Assembly (NCBI GenBank): GCA_963678055.1
Contig: OY782679.1
Coordinates: 1,178,001-1,242,000, forward strand
Direction of reading: 5' to 3'
Length of the DNA: 64,000 nt
Source: CAXXOK01 sp963678055
GTDB taxonomy: Bacteria; Bacillota; Clostridia; Christensenellales; Aristaeellaceae
This document shows, in pieces, positions 23,076 through 31,575 of this stretch. Position 1 is the first letter of the stretch. Each line of letters opens with the position of its first letter. A model generated the notes under the pieces. That model saw only the letters and a list, made by a program, of their open reading frames with translations, did no database searches and was not told the DNA's origin. The translations under genes and the position numbers were made by a program.

Positions 23076-23672
23076 TTGAAGATGGTAAAAGACAAACAAC
23101 TGCTGGTTGGCGCGGACTTTGCCGGGTATCCTTTGAAGGAAGCGGTGTGTGAACATCTGCGCAAAAAAGGATGGACAATTACCGATGTCGGCGTGACCGA
23201 TTTGAGCAGCACCGATACCGATTTGATGTTTCACCGTATCGGGCTGAGGGTCGGGTCGATGATCACCGAGGGTGAGTTTGAGCGTGCGTTAATCTTCTGC
23301 GGCACGGGCATGGGCATCCACATTGCGGCCAGCAAATGTCCGCGGGTCCATGCGGGCGTCGTGGAAAGCGTGCCGGCTGCGCTGCGTGCCATAACGGGCA
23401 ACGGGGTCAATGTGCTTGCGATGGGCGCGTTTTATGTCGCGCCGCAAATGGGCTGCGATATTGCCGATGCGTACCTGGGTGCGGAGCTTGGCAGCGGCTA
23501 TGAATGGTGGCACAACTTTTACGAGTTCCATAAACTGTCCATTGACGAGCTGGACGCGTTTGACTATGAGGAGTATAAGAAAAACGGTTTCAAGCTCAAA
23601 CACTTGGGCGATTACGAAATCAAGCTGGAGGTTAAACCAGAAGACGACGGGAGAAACCCGATGTGCTGCTGA
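23076..23672 (+). CDS. RpiB/LacA-LacB family sugar-phosphate isomerase
   Basis: The protein has 198 residues from a TTG start that sits eight bases after GGGAGG; the upstream ATG overlaps that ribosome binding site. The family opening VGADFAGYPLKEAV, the active-site cysteine loop FCGTGMGIHIAASK and the GNGVNVLAMGAF block identify an RpiB-type aldose-ketose isomerase for phosphorylated sugars. RpiB proper is about 150 residues; this one has some 50 extra residues (YEWWHNFYEFHK ... GRNPMCC), as in the longer relatives acting on other sugar or tetrose phosphates. The substrate could therefore be other than ribose-5-phosphate. It is divergent from the GATase-like gene and stands alone with its own promoter and terminator. 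Confidence 0.85.
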   Translation: MKMVKDKQLLVGADFAGYPLKEAVCEHLRKKGWTITDVGVTDLSSTDTDLMFHRIGLRVGSMITEGEFERALIFCGTGMGIHIAASKCPRVHAGVVESVPAALRAITGNGVNVLAMGAFYVAPQMGCDIADAYLGAELGSGYEWWHNFYEFHKLSIDELDAFDYEEYKKNGFKLKHLGDYEIKLEVKPEDDGRNPMCC

Positions 23673-23684
23673 ATCCCAATCAAT

Positions 23685-23713
23685 AACCCGCCGCTGCAAA
23701 AGCGGCGGGTTTT
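23685..23713. terminator. terminator between rpiB-like and fucU-like genes
   Basis: AACCCGCCGCT and AGCGGCGGGTT pair around GCAAA, followed by TT. It lies between convergent genes. Confidence 0.88.
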
Positions 23714-23732
23714 GTGTTGTGCCCAAGTCGGA

Positions 23733-24164
23733 CTATTCCAGCACCCCTTTGGTTAACAGCACGCATCCGTACAGCGCGGTTTCGCCGGTCTGTATGGTGG
23801 CATATGCCTTGCGGGAACGCTCGTAAAACGCAAAACGTTCTTCAAAACCAATTTTCGCGTTTGGGTTATACTTGTCGATGGTTTTGCGAAATTCGCTCCA
23901 GATGGGCGGATCACCCTGCATGCCGGTACCGGGTACTACGCTTAGCAATGTAACAGGCGTTTCCACAAAGCGATCGAGGGGAAACAGCTGCAAAATCGCA
24001 TCCAGCAGTTCGTTCACGCCGTGTCCGTCGGCCCGGATACAGCGCTTGCCCATTGAATCCGCGGGGAAGTTTCCATCCCCGATGACAATTTCATCGCCGT
24101 GTCCCATGGCAGCAAGAGCGTATAGCAGATCCGGGGACAACAGCGGAGAGATTCCTTTGAGCAT
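23733..24164 (-). CDS. RbsD/FucU family sugar mutarotase
   Basis: This 143-residue protein of the RbsD/FucU family interconverts sugar anomers or ring forms after uptake. AAMGHGDEIVIGDGNFP near residue 20 carries the conserved histidine and aspartate, and the C-terminal YGCVLLTKGVL holds the family's aromatic and polar residues. It resembles FucU slightly more than RbsD (VPGTGMQGDPPIWSEF segment). It is the last gene of the ABC operon, with GGAGG eight bases before the ATG. Its presence suggests that the transported ligand is a free reducing sugar. Confidence 0.88.
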   Translation of the reverse strand: MLKGISPLLSPDLLYALAAMGHGDEIVIGDGNFPADSMGKRCIRADGHGVNELLDAILQLFPLDRFVETPVTLLSVVPGTGMQGDPPIWSEFRKTIDKYNPNAKIGFEERFAFYERSRKAYATIQTGETALYGCVLLTKGVLE

Positions 24165-24219
24165 CGTGTTTTCCTCCGTTATAGCAGTTTGTTCAAAGCG
24201 CAGGGGTGTATCGATCGCG

Positions 24220-25275
24220 CTATGATCGGCCCGCGCCTGCGCCTGTAACCAGCGCTCCTTTGTGCCGGAATACCTGAATGTTGTTATCGGAGAGATAGTT
24301 CAGCACCATGACCAGCAGCAGTACGCCGCCCCAGATCAGGGAGATGTAATAGCTGGACACCGTGGGGAAGCGGTTGAGCCCTGTTTCCAACATTTTCAGC
24401 AGCATGGTCGCCAGTACAACACCGGAAATGCGGCCGCTGCCACCGATGGGGTTGACTCCGCCGAGCACAACGATCAATACGCATTGCAGGGTATACACCG
24501 TGCCATAATCAGCGCGGGCGGAGTTGTAGTTGGCCAGCATAATCATACCGGCCAGCGCTGCACTCATGCCTGAAAGCATGTAGGTTTTAATCAGCAGCCG
24601 GTCGGTTTTCAGGCCGGAGAACTTGGCCGCAGTCGCCGAAGTACCCAGCATATACAGTTTTGTACCGTAGGTGGTACGCATGAGTAAGAACCAGATGAGC
24701 AGCGCAACGCCGCCGAAAAACAACAGCTGCACCGGAATCAATCCAAATAGCTTGGAGTTAATGGTCGTAGCGTACACGCGCGCCAGCTTGCTTACGGCTT
24801 TGCCGTTGGTGATGACGATGCTGATACCCGTAAATAGTTCGCTGGTGCCAAGCGTTGCCAGGATGGGGGGGATGTGCACCTTGGAGACCAGAAATCCGTT
24901 AAACGCACCAGCCAGTGCACCGATGAAAAGCGCCAGCACAAACGCCATCGGGATGACATAAAACGCCAGCCCGCCGCTTTCCAGCTCTAGGTTTTTCATC
25001 ATCAGTGCCATCAGGATGGATGTGAGGTTGGCAACGCCGACGACCGACAGGTCGATGCCGCCGGTCAGCATGCACAGCATGATGCCAAGTGCCATCAATC
25101 CAAACTCCGGAAACTGCGAGGCCATTGTTTGGAAGTTGATTAAGGTATAGAATTTCTCAAACTTTGTCAGGGCCATGAAGGTCGACCAGAGGACAATCAT
25201 CAGGATGATGCGAAACAGATGCCTGTCCTTGGCATACAACTTGCCTACGAATGTTGTGGGAACTGCACGCTGCAT
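24220..25275 (-). CDS. sugar ABC transporter permease (RbsC type), second permease
   Basis: This 351-residue membrane protein of the BPD_transp_2 family has about ten membrane segments. The family signature GGIDLSVVGVANLTS and the ABC contact region ALAGAFNGFLVSKVHIPPILATLGTSELFTG are present, as is the late VLGGVNPIGGSGRISG block. It overlaps the stop of the preceding permease by one base and has GGAGGTGG before the ATG. Two different permeases in one operon imply a heterodimeric channel, as in rhamnose or autoinducer-2 type systems, whereas RbsC works as a homodimer. Confidence 0.92.
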   Translation of the reverse strand: MQRAVPTTFVGKLYAKDRHLFRIILMIVLWSTFMALTKFEKFYTLINFQTMASQFPEFGLMALGIMLCMLTGGIDLSVVGVANLTSILMALMMKNLELESGGLAFYVIPMAFVLALFIGALAGAFNGFLVSKVHIPPILATLGTSELFTGISIVITNGKAVSKLARVYATTINSKLFGLIPVQLLFFGGVALLIWFLLMRTTYGTKLYMLGTSATAAKFSGLKTDRLLIKTYMLSGMSAALAGMIMLANYNSARADYGTVYTLQCVLIVVLGGVNPIGGSGRISGVVLATMLLKMLETGLNRFPTVSSYYISLIWGGVLLLVMVLNYLSDNNIQVFRHKGALVTGAGAGRS

Positions 25276-26303
25276 TATGCCACCTCCCTGGAAAGTTTGC
25301 GGGTCCGGCGGATGGAGTTGGCACGGTAAACCTGCATGGCGCTAACGCCGATACCGATGATAATCAGCGCACCGACAAACACACTCTTCCATACCGTGGG
25401 AACGCCGATAAGGATCATGGAGTTTTCGACAACGACAATCAGTAGCGTGCCCAGCATACAGCCAACCAGCGTACCGGCGCCGCCGGTGATCGCCGTGCCG
25501 CCCAGCACCACACCGGCGATGATGTTCATTTCCATGCCCAGCATGTTGGTGGGGTGCATCTGCGTCATCATGCAGGTACGCATGAGCCCCGCCAGGCTGG
25601 AAACCACACCGACAAACACATACAGCCAAAACTTGGTCCACTTCACGTTAAACCCGGCGCGCAGGGCGGATACGGGGTTGCCGCCCACGGCATAAATGCC
25701 GCGGCCAAACATGGTTTTACGCAGGATGAACCACGCGATAATCAAGATGGCGATAAACACCAGGACGGACGAATGCATTCGGGATGTCAGACCAGACACC
25801 GGGTTGGTGGCCACAAACAGCGCGGATTGACCAAACTCCTTCATGCCCGGAGGAATCACAGCCAGCTGCACCGATTTGAGCGTCCCTTGCATAAAGCCTT
25901 TGAATACGCTTGCCGTACCCAAGGTAACGATCAGTGCAGGCAGCCCAAGATGCCCGATGAAAAACCCATTGAACGCACCCAGCAGCGCGCCGATACCGAT
26001 CGCCATGATGATCGGCAGCAGGATGCCGCCCTGGTAGTCGGCATCCAGCAGGGTTCTGGTAATGAAAAACGAACTGAGCGATGCCAGTGCGGGAAACGAA
26101 ACGTCGATACCGCCGGAGATGATGACCATAAAGGTGCCAATGGCAAAGATGCCCGACACCACCATGGCCGATGCGATATCCACCAGATTATTTGAGGTGA
26201 AAAACTGACCCGACCGCACCTCGATCAGCATAAACAGCACAAACAATACGATGGCGATGTACGTTTCGTTGCGCTGCGAAAGTTTCCTGAGTGTTTTTTG
26301 CAA
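25275..26303 (-). CDS. sugar ABC transporter permease (RbsC type), first permease
   Basis: The protein has 342 residues. The TTG at 26303 is chosen because GGAGGG ends six bases before it; an ATG 48 bases further upstream has no ribosome binding site. It has about ten membrane segments with SGGIDVSFPALASLSSF, LLGAFNGFFIGHLGLPALIVTLGTASVFKG and GTAITGGAGTLVG, the family blocks. It pairs with the following permease and the ATPase encoded upstream. Confidence 0.92.
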   Translation of the reverse strand: MQKTLRKLSQRNETYIAIVLFVLFMLIEVRSGQFFTSNNLVDIASAMVVSGIFAIGTFMVIISGGIDVSFPALASLSSFFITRTLLDADYQGGILLPIIMAIGIGALLGAFNGFFIGHLGLPALIVTLGTASVFKGFMQGTLKSVQLAVIPPGMKEFGQSALFVATNPVSGLTSRMHSSVLVFIAILIIAWFILRKTMFGRGIYAVGGNPVSALRAGFNVKWTKFWLYVFVGVVSSLAGLMRTCMMTQMHPTNMLGMEMNIIAGVVLGGTAITGGAGTLVGCMLGTLLIVVVENSMILIGVPTVWKSVFVGALIIIGIGVSAMQVYRANSIRRTRKLSREVA

Positions 26304-26363
26304 AACAGTTCCCTCCGTTCCGGGCAGCACGGGATGGCCGCGCGCCGCCACTGTGGCTGTAGA

Positions 26364-27848
26364 TTAGAGCATGACCGATAGGATATCCTGCTCGTTGGAC
26401 TCCGCCGGAGTCAGCGTTGCGGCAACGCGTCCGTCCTTAAGTACCATCAGGCTGGAGCAGTTGACCAGCATTTCCGGCAGATCGTCCGAAATGATGATAA
26501 TCGCCATGCCGTCGGCCGCCAGTCCCTGTAAAATCGCATGTATATCGTGCTTGGAGCCGATATCCACCCCGACTGTAGGGCCGTTTAGCACAAGCACTTC
26601 CGGGTTGCAGGCCAGCCACTTGGCCAGCACGATGCGCTGCTGGTTACCACCCGACAGGGTAGAACAGGCATTGTCGGCATTGGGCGTGGCGATGGTCATG
26701 TCCTTGACCCAGTGAGCGACTTCTTTCTTTCGCTTATCACGCTGCACCACATGCAGGGGATTGGCCAAGCGGTCAATTTCCGACACTACGATGTTATCGG
26801 CAATCGAGCGCGGCAGGAACAAGCCTTCGCTCAGCCTGTCCTCGGGCACATAGCCGATGCGGTGGCGTATCGCGTCCTGCGGGGTTTTCAGGGTGATGGG
26901 CTTGCCGTCTTTCAAAAGCGTGCCGCTTTCCGGTGTATGCAGCCCAAATAAGGATAGGGCAAGCTCCGTCCGGCCCGAATCCAGCAGGCCGGTAATGCCC
27001 AGAATCTCGCCCCGGCGCAGCTGAAAGCTGACATCTTCAAAGCTGCCGTTGAGCGTCAGGTTTTGGGCTTCCAGCACCGGGTCTTTGGAGATGTTTTTGG
27101 GGACAAAGCTGGATTTTTCAAATTTCCGGCCCGTCATATAATACGTAAACCGTTTATCATCCAGCTCGGCTGTATTGCCGGTGACGACCAGTTCGCCACT
27201 GCGCAGGATGGTAAAACGCTCTGAAATCTCAAATACTTCGTTAAGCTTGTGGCTGACAAAGAGTATGGAAATTCCCTGTGCCTTCAGCTTCAGAATGATC
27301 GAAAACAGCGCTTTTACCTCTTTTTTGGTCAAAGCGGTTGTTGGTTCATCCATAATAATCAGTCGCGCGTTGAACATTAAGGCGCGGCAGATGGCAACCT
27401 GCTGTTTTTCCGCAACGGACAGCGTACTCACCAGCCGGTCCAGATCGACTTGGAAGTTGATTTTGGCAATCGCATCCTCTGCGATTTTGCGCATGCGTTT
27501 GCGGTTGACAAGTTTGCGGCCGTCGGCCAGCTCGCTGTTGAGCGCCAGGTTTTCCATCACGGTCAGGTTTTGAAACACTGAAAAGTCCTGATAGATAACC
27601 TGAATGCCGGCGTTGATCGCTTCGCGGGGCGAAATGCGTTTGTGCCGCTTTCCGCCAAACTCCACATACCCGGCATCCTGTTGATACACACCGGATATAA
27701 CCTTGATTAAGGTGGATTTGCCGCAGCCGTTTTCTCCGGCAAGGCAGTGGATTTCCCCGGGCGCAATTTCCAGAGAAACGTCTTTAAGAGCCTGTACACC
27801 GGCAAACGCCTTGTATATGCCCTCGGCCTTGAGCAGTGGCTGGGTCAT
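26364..27848 (-). CDS. sugar ABC transporter ATP-binding protein (RbsA type, two domains)
   Basis: The 494-residue protein has two fused ABC domains. The first has Walker A GENGCGKST, a Q-loop in VIYQDFSVFQN and Walker B ARLIIMDEPTTALT. The second has a degenerate Walker A region, GLLDSGRTE, and the signature LSGGNQQRIVLAKWL. This is the RbsA/MglA arrangement that energises pentose and hexose importers. The ATG at 27848 has GGGAGG eight bases upstream, so the GTG nine bases earlier is not used. It is preceded by a long intercistronic hairpin. Confidence 0.93.
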   Translation of the reverse strand: MTQPLLKAEGIYKAFAGVQALKDVSLEIAPGEIHCLAGENGCGKSTLIKVISGVYQQDAGYVEFGGKRHKRISPREAINAGIQVIYQDFSVFQNLTVMENLALNSELADGRKLVNRKRMRKIAEDAIAKINFQVDLDRLVSTLSVAEKQQVAICRALMFNARLIIMDEPTTALTKKEVKALFSIILKLKAQGISILFVSHKLNEVFEISERFTILRSGELVVTGNTAELDDKRFTYYMTGRKFEKSSFVPKNISKDPVLEAQNLTLNGSFEDVSFQLRRGEILGITGLLDSGRTELALSLFGLHTPESGTLLKDGKPITLKTPQDAIRHRIGYVPEDRLSEGLFLPRSIADNIVVSEIDRLANPLHVVQRDKRKKEVAHWVKDMTIATPNADNACSTLSGGNQQRIVLAKWLACNPEVLVLNGPTVGVDIGSKHDIHAILQGLAADGMAIIIISDDLPEMLVNCSSLMVLKDGRVAATLTPAESNEQDILSVML

Positions 27849-27894
27849 GGTCCACACCTCCCATGCGCTGTGAGCGCAGTTAATCGTTTGCAGG

Positions 27895-27928
27895 AAGCTC
27901 TGCCGGTTCCGGGGAACCGGCAGAGCTT
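27895..27928 (-). promoter_or_regulatory. intercistronic hairpin after the sugar-binding protein gene
   Basis: A perfect 16-bp stem, AAGCTCTGCCGGTTCC with its complement and a two-base loop, lies between the binding protein gene and the ATPase gene. There is no T tract. Such hairpins usually protect the upstream mRNA or reduce read-through, giving more binding protein than transporter. Confidence 0.75.
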
Positions 27929-27958
27929 CGGTCGGTCAGCTAAATGAACCGAGCGGGG

Positions 27959-28951
27959 TTAGAATCCGAAGCTGTCTACGTTTTCGGCGTTGATGACAAT
28001 CCAGCCCTGGCCTTCCAGAACTTTGTCGCTGCCTTCTTTGAACATCAGTTGGGTATAGCCGTTCACGCCCAGGTCAAGGGGCTCGGCAATTTCCGTGCCG
28101 GCGAGCACCTGCTCAGCCAGCGCGACCATAGCCTGGCCAGCCAGAGCGGGATCCCACAGGGTCAGGTATTGCACAGCGCCGCTCTTAAGCAGTTCTGCGT
28201 TGTCGGCGGGCATGCCGGTGCCGGCGGTGAAAACTTTGCCGCTCAGGCCCAGTTCCGCGATGGCGCGGGCGATGCCAGGTGCGTCGTAGGAAGAGGTACC
28301 CATGATGCCTTTGAGGTCAGGATACTTCTTGAACAGTTCTTTTGCTACATTATAGGCAACGTCGCCGTTGTCTTCCGATTCCACGCGGGGTTCTTCGGCC
28401 AGCAGGGTCATGTTCGGATAGGTTTCGGTGGCATAGGTTACGCCGCCGTTCGCCCATTCGTTGTGCGAGGCATTGGTCACGTGTGCGACCATGGTGGTGT
28501 ACAGGCCTTCCTGACCCATGGCAGTTGCCAGGTTTTCCATGATGAACGCGCCATAAGCGTCGTTGTTGAAAGCTTCGATGTCGTAATCGACATTCTCAAG
28601 CGATGCGCCTTCGTGGGCGATAACAACGATGCCGGCTTCGCGCGCCTGCATGAGCACGGGCTCCAGCGATTCGGGATCGACAGGCACAACGCAGATGGCG
28701 TCGACGCCCTGTGCGATCAAATCCTGCACAAGCTGCGCCTGCAGCGTTGCGTCGATTTCGGCCGTGCCACGCTGATAGATGGTGTTCTCGGTGTGTGCTG
28801 CGGCATATTCGTTTACGCCGACTTCCATGCGGACGAACCAGGGATTCGAAGCGTCTTTGGGGACAACAACGATTTCCCATCCGCTTGCCAGTGCTGCCGT
28901 CGATGCGAAGAGCAGCAAGGAAACAAGGACCAATGCGACCAATTTCTTCAT
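27959..28951 (-). CDS. sugar ABC transporter substrate-binding protein, non-lipoprotein
   Basis: The 330-residue protein of the periplasmic-binding-protein type I fold (ribose/autoinducer-2 type) delivers a sugar to the permeases encoded downstream. The ATG at 28951 has TTGGAGG eight bases upstream. The signal peptide MKKLVALVLVSLLLFASTAA continues to LASGWEI and is cleaved without a lipobox cysteine. The mature start EIVVVPKDASNPWFVRMEVGV and the inner VDPESLEPVLMQAREAGI and GTSSYDAPGIARAIAELGL blocks are family-typical. A Gram-positive binding protein normally carries a lipid anchor, so the missing cysteine is odd (see findings). Confidence 0.92.
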   Translation of the reverse strand: MKKLVALVLVSLLLFASTAALASGWEIVVVPKDASNPWFVRMEVGVNEYAAAHTENTIYQRGTAEIDATLQAQLVQDLIAQGVDAICVVPVDPESLEPVLMQAREAGIVVIAHEGASLENVDYDIEAFNNDAYGAFIMENLATAMGQEGLYTTMVAHVTNASHNEWANGGVTYATETYPNMTLLAEEPRVESEDNGDVAYNVAKELFKKYPDLKGIMGTSSYDAPGIARAIAELGLSGKVFTAGTGMPADNAELLKSGAVQYLTLWDPALAGQAMVALAEQVLAGTEIAEPLDLGVNGYTQLMFKEGSDKVLEGQGWIVINAENVDSFGF

Positions 28952-29016
28952 GTTGGGGACCTCCAATATTATTTATTTTTTACCCGTTTCTGCGGGTAAG
29001 AAACGATAGGATGCGC

Positions 29017-30015
29017 TTATAAGCGCGCTGTGGATTCACGTTGAATCACACTACAGTCGATAACAACCTCTCTGTTGGCTTCCTGGGCTTTGATCAGATC
29101 GACAATCATGCGGGCCGCGATATCGGCCACCTGGGTGAGATCCTGTTTCACGGTCGTAATCGGTATGGGGGAGATTTTGGAGAAAATCAGGTCATCGTAC
29201 CCGGCCACGGCGATATCGCCCGGGATACTGACGCCGCGTGATTTCAGTTCGTTGATGACACCCATGGCCATCATATCGTTTACACAGGCAATGGCGTCAA
29301 TATCGAGTGCTTCCATAGCGTTGATACGCGCGCGTGCCGAGGTGTAGGTAACGTCTTCCAGCTTGATAATGTTTTGGTAGGTAAGCCCCAGCGCTTGGAT
29401 TTCGTCTTTGTAACCCGCTTCGCGTTGATCCATACAATACACGTCGGACGGGCCGGACATCATAGCAATTCTCCGGCGTCCTTTCTGGTAGAGCAGCCGC
29501 ACAATATCGCGCATGCCGCCGTACAGGTTACACATAACATAGGGGCGTTCCACCGCCGGATAGCGCGAGGTTACATACGCCATGGGGATGCCTGCATTTT
29601 CCAGGGTATGCAGGTAGTCGATATCGGTGTTGGGCTTGTTCAGCGGTACCAGCAGCACGCCGTCCATCCGGTTTTCAATCATCTCGCGGATGATTTGCTT
29701 TTCGCGTGTGCGGGAGTTTTCACTGATGGCGATGAACAGGCCGTAGCCGGAGTTGCGCATCTCGCGCGATATACAATCGACCAGCGATGCATAGTACACG
29801 TTTTCAATATCGGGTACGATCAGGCAGATCATATTGCTTTTGTTGGTCACTAATTTGCGGGCATGCGGATTGGGTGTGTAGCCCATTTCCTTGGCCGCTT
29901 GTAATATACGCTGGCGTGTAGCCACGTTTACCTTCTTGTTTCCGTTGAGAGCCAGCGATACCGTTGCCTTGGACATTCCAACCCGTTTGGCAACATCTTC
30001 TAACTTTACATCCAT
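29017..30015 (-). CDS. LacI family transcriptional regulator of the two-permease ABC operon
   Basis: The 332-residue protein opens with the LacI helix-turn-helix, VKLEDVAKRVGMSKATVSLALNG, and hinge region (PNPHARKLVTNKS). A periplasmic-binding-protein-like sensor domain (IGLIVPDIEN-type strand, DGVLLVPLN, GYDDLIFSKISPIPITTV) follows. It is the first gene of the operon and probably represses it until the sugar binds. The likely operators are the palindromes at 30029-30046 and 30126-30142. Two T-rich/C-rich arms at 28978-29000 between this gene and the binding protein form a weak stem but no promoter is obvious there. Confidence 0.92.
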   Translation of the reverse strand: MDVKLEDVAKRVGMSKATVSLALNGNKKVNVATRQRILQAAKEMGYTPNPHARKLVTNKSNMICLIVPDIENVYYASLVDCISREMRNSGYGLFIAISENSRTREKQIIREMIENRMDGVLLVPLNKPNTDIDYLHTLENAGIPMAYVTSRYPAVERPYVMCNLYGGMRDIVRLLYQKGRRRIAMMSGPSDVYCMDQREAGYKDEIQALGLTYQNIIKLEDVTYTSARARINAMEALDIDAIACVNDMMAMGVINELKSRGVSIPGDIAVAGYDDLIFSKISPIPITTVKQDLTQVADIAARMIVDLIKAQEANREVVIDCSVIQRESTARL

Positions 30016-30028
30016 GCGTTGTCCTCTG

Positions 30029-30046
30029 ATTTAAACCGTTTTAAAT
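30029..30046 (-). promoter_or_regulatory. candidate LacI-type operator, proximal
   Basis: ATTTAAACCGTTTTAAAT is a near-perfect palindrome (ATTTAAA / TTTAAAT around CCGT) with the central CG step of LacI-family operators. It lies 13 bases before the lacI start, in the leader, where it would block transcription. Confidence 0.65.
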
Positions 30047-30125
30047 TCTTCGCGTGCAACAATTTAAGTACTCTGTCCGGCTGATATTTTGGATGTGATG
30101 CGACACATTCCGTACCATATGGCAA

Positions 30126-30142
30126 ATTTAAATCGTTTTGAT
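30126..30142 (-). promoter_or_regulatory. candidate LacI-type operator, distal
   Basis: ATTTAAATCGTTTTGAT matches the proximal site in 14 of its 17 bases (only the fourth-last and a few centre/edge bases differ) and is centred about 97 bases upstream of it. The remainder of the 308-base gap up to the arginase terminator holds nothing else I recognise. Confidence 0.5.
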
Positions 30143-30283
30143 ATGTTCAATATTACCAATAAACGATGAACGTGTCAACAGGTTTCGATAAATTTCTAGA
30201 ATCACGTTCTAAGTCGTAAGGAGACAGGCTTTTATCATTGTTTTGCTTGCAAACCGGTATGGCAAGGGTGAGAAAATTCAAAA

Positions 30284-30306
30284 AAACCCCTGCGCAAAGG
30301 CAGGGG
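30284..30306 (-). terminator. terminator of the arginase gene
   Basis: On the minus strand CCCCTGC and GCAGGGG pair and are followed by TTTTTT (30286-30281). Confidence 0.88.
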
Positions 30307-30323
30307 GTAAATGTTAATAGTGG

Positions 30324-31226
30324 CTAAATGACGTTTTTGCCGAACGCGGACTCGATCAGCGCCACGGCAAGGTCACCGGTTACGTTGTTGTTATCTGCAA
30401 TGGGATTGAGTTCGACAATATCCAGGGAAACTACTTTGTCGACCTCGGATAGAATTTCCATTGCCAGGTGCGCTTCCCGGAACGTAAGGCCGCCCTTTAC
30501 AGGTGTCCCGACACCGGGAGCCTCATGGGGGGATACGGCATCCAGATCAAAGCTCACATGAATACTGTTTGTATCCTCGGATGCAATCGCAATGGCCTTC
30601 TTCATGGTTTCATGCATGCCGAACTTATCAATATGGTGCATGGAGAATACGGTGATGTTGGACTCCTTGAGCATGCTGACTTCAGCGACATCCAAATCTC
30701 TGGCTGCAATGATGACGACATTTTTCTCCTTGACAAAGGATTGCGTCTGTCTGGCTGCAATGTTCAGCAGGCCGTTATCGTTGCCCACGATGGCATTGAG
30801 CGGCATACCGTGTATGTTTCCGGTAAGCGAGCTGCTGAAGTTGTTATAGTCGGCATGGGCATCAATCCATATCACACCGGTACTTTGAAAGTGATCCAGC
30901 GAAGCCAAACACGAACCGATCGCTATGGAGTGATCGCCGCCGAGGATTAGCGGGAAACCACCAGCCTGATGCGCATGCAGCACGCTGTTGTACAGGCTTT
31001 CATTCACGGCGTTAATTTCGGTTAAGCAGCTGGCGTTTGTCTGCGTATCCTTCGGGACTTCCAAAAGCGGAACCACGATATCGCCGGTGTCGTGGCAGTG
31101 CAAACCCATTCGCTGTAATTTTTCCACCAGGCCAGAGTATCGCAGGGCGCTGGGGCCCATATCCACGCCGCGTCGATTGCTGCCATAATCGATAGGCACA
31201 CCAATGATATGTATGGTCTTTTCCAT
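30324..31226 (-). CDS. rocF: arginase
   Basis: The 300-residue ureohydrolase has the manganese ligand motifs GGDHSIAIG, DAHADYNN and SFDLDAVSP, plus the arginase-type opening IIGVPIDYGSNRRGVDMGPSALR. It hydrolyses arginine to ornithine and urea. The PGVGTPVKGGLTFREAH block favours arginase over agmatinase or formiminoglutamase. The ATG at 31226 is preferred over a GTG nine bases upstream, because AGGTG lies at proper distance from the ATG. It is a single-gene unit with its own terminator. No urease or other arginine genes are near. Confidence 0.93.
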   Translation of the reverse strand: MEKTIHIIGVPIDYGSNRRGVDMGPSALRYSGLVEKLQRMGLHCHDTGDIVVPLLEVPKDTQTNASCLTEINAVNESLYNSVLHAHQAGGFPLILGGDHSIAIGSCLASLDHFQSTGVIWIDAHADYNNFSSSLTGNIHGMPLNAIVGNDNGLLNIAARQTQSFVKEKNVVIIAARDLDVAEVSMLKESNITVFSMHHIDKFGMHETMKKAIAIASEDTNSIHVSFDLDAVSPHEAPGVGTPVKGGLTFREAHLAMEILSEVDKVVSLDIVELNPIADNNNVTGDLAVALIESAFGKNVI

Positions 31227-31496
31227 TGCAATCACCTAAAACTATCTTTTTTGAGTCTGCTTTCATTATACGAACTGCAGCTGAGAATATCAACACCAAG
31301 CCGATAAAGCAACATGAACGACATGGGAGTTGCTTCAATGCGAAGGAAAGCGAATGAGATTGCCGCGGGTGGCGTGGCTTACGCGAAATCGCAGGCATGG
31401 TGCGGGATATTAACGGAGTAATACGTGTTTTCAAAGCTCGAAAACCATGTGCATACTATACATAAAATTAGCGTAAACATTGTAATAAGAAATATG
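31227..31496. other. intergenic region with one possible small ORF
   Basis: Between divergent arginase and the second lacI gene. The only coding hint is ATG at 31338 (GGGAG eight bases upstream), encoding 27 residues to TAA at 31419-31421 (MRRKANEIAAGG at the start, ending ILTE). Nothing supports it beyond the ribosome binding site. A short GTTTTC/GAAAAC hairpin follows. Confidence 0.25.
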
Positions 31497-31510
31497 AGTA
31501 ACCGTTTACT
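31497..31510 (+). promoter_or_regulatory. candidate LacI-type operator, upstream
   Basis: AGTAACCGTTTACT is a palindrome (AGTAA / TTACT around CCGT). It equals the downstream site at 31576 except for three central bases and lies 79 bases from it, a spacing that could allow DNA looping. Confidence 0.65.
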
Positions 31511-31544
31511 GGTAAAAAAACTACCCAAATCTTATAAAAATCTA

Positions 31545-31573
31545 TTGACAGGTACACCGCTAGGTGCTATATT
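31545..31573 (+). promoter_or_regulatory. promoter of the second LacI regulon
   Basis: TTGACA and TATATT are separated by exactly 17 bases, a strong housekeeping promoter located between two operator-like palindromes. It would start transcription near 31580 with a leader of about 145 bases. Confidence 0.85.
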
Positions 31574-31575
31574 CG

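Noticed and set aside
27944..28999. Long plus-strand open frame (351 codons) opposite the sugar-binding protein gene
   Set aside because: It is a shadow of a GC-biased coding strand; the opposite strand has signal peptide, ribosome binding site and family motifs.
31338..31421. 27-codon open frame with a ribosome binding site upstream of the second lacI promoter
   Set aside because: No homology, no promoter of its own visible and unremarkable composition; mentioned only as part of the intergenic entry.
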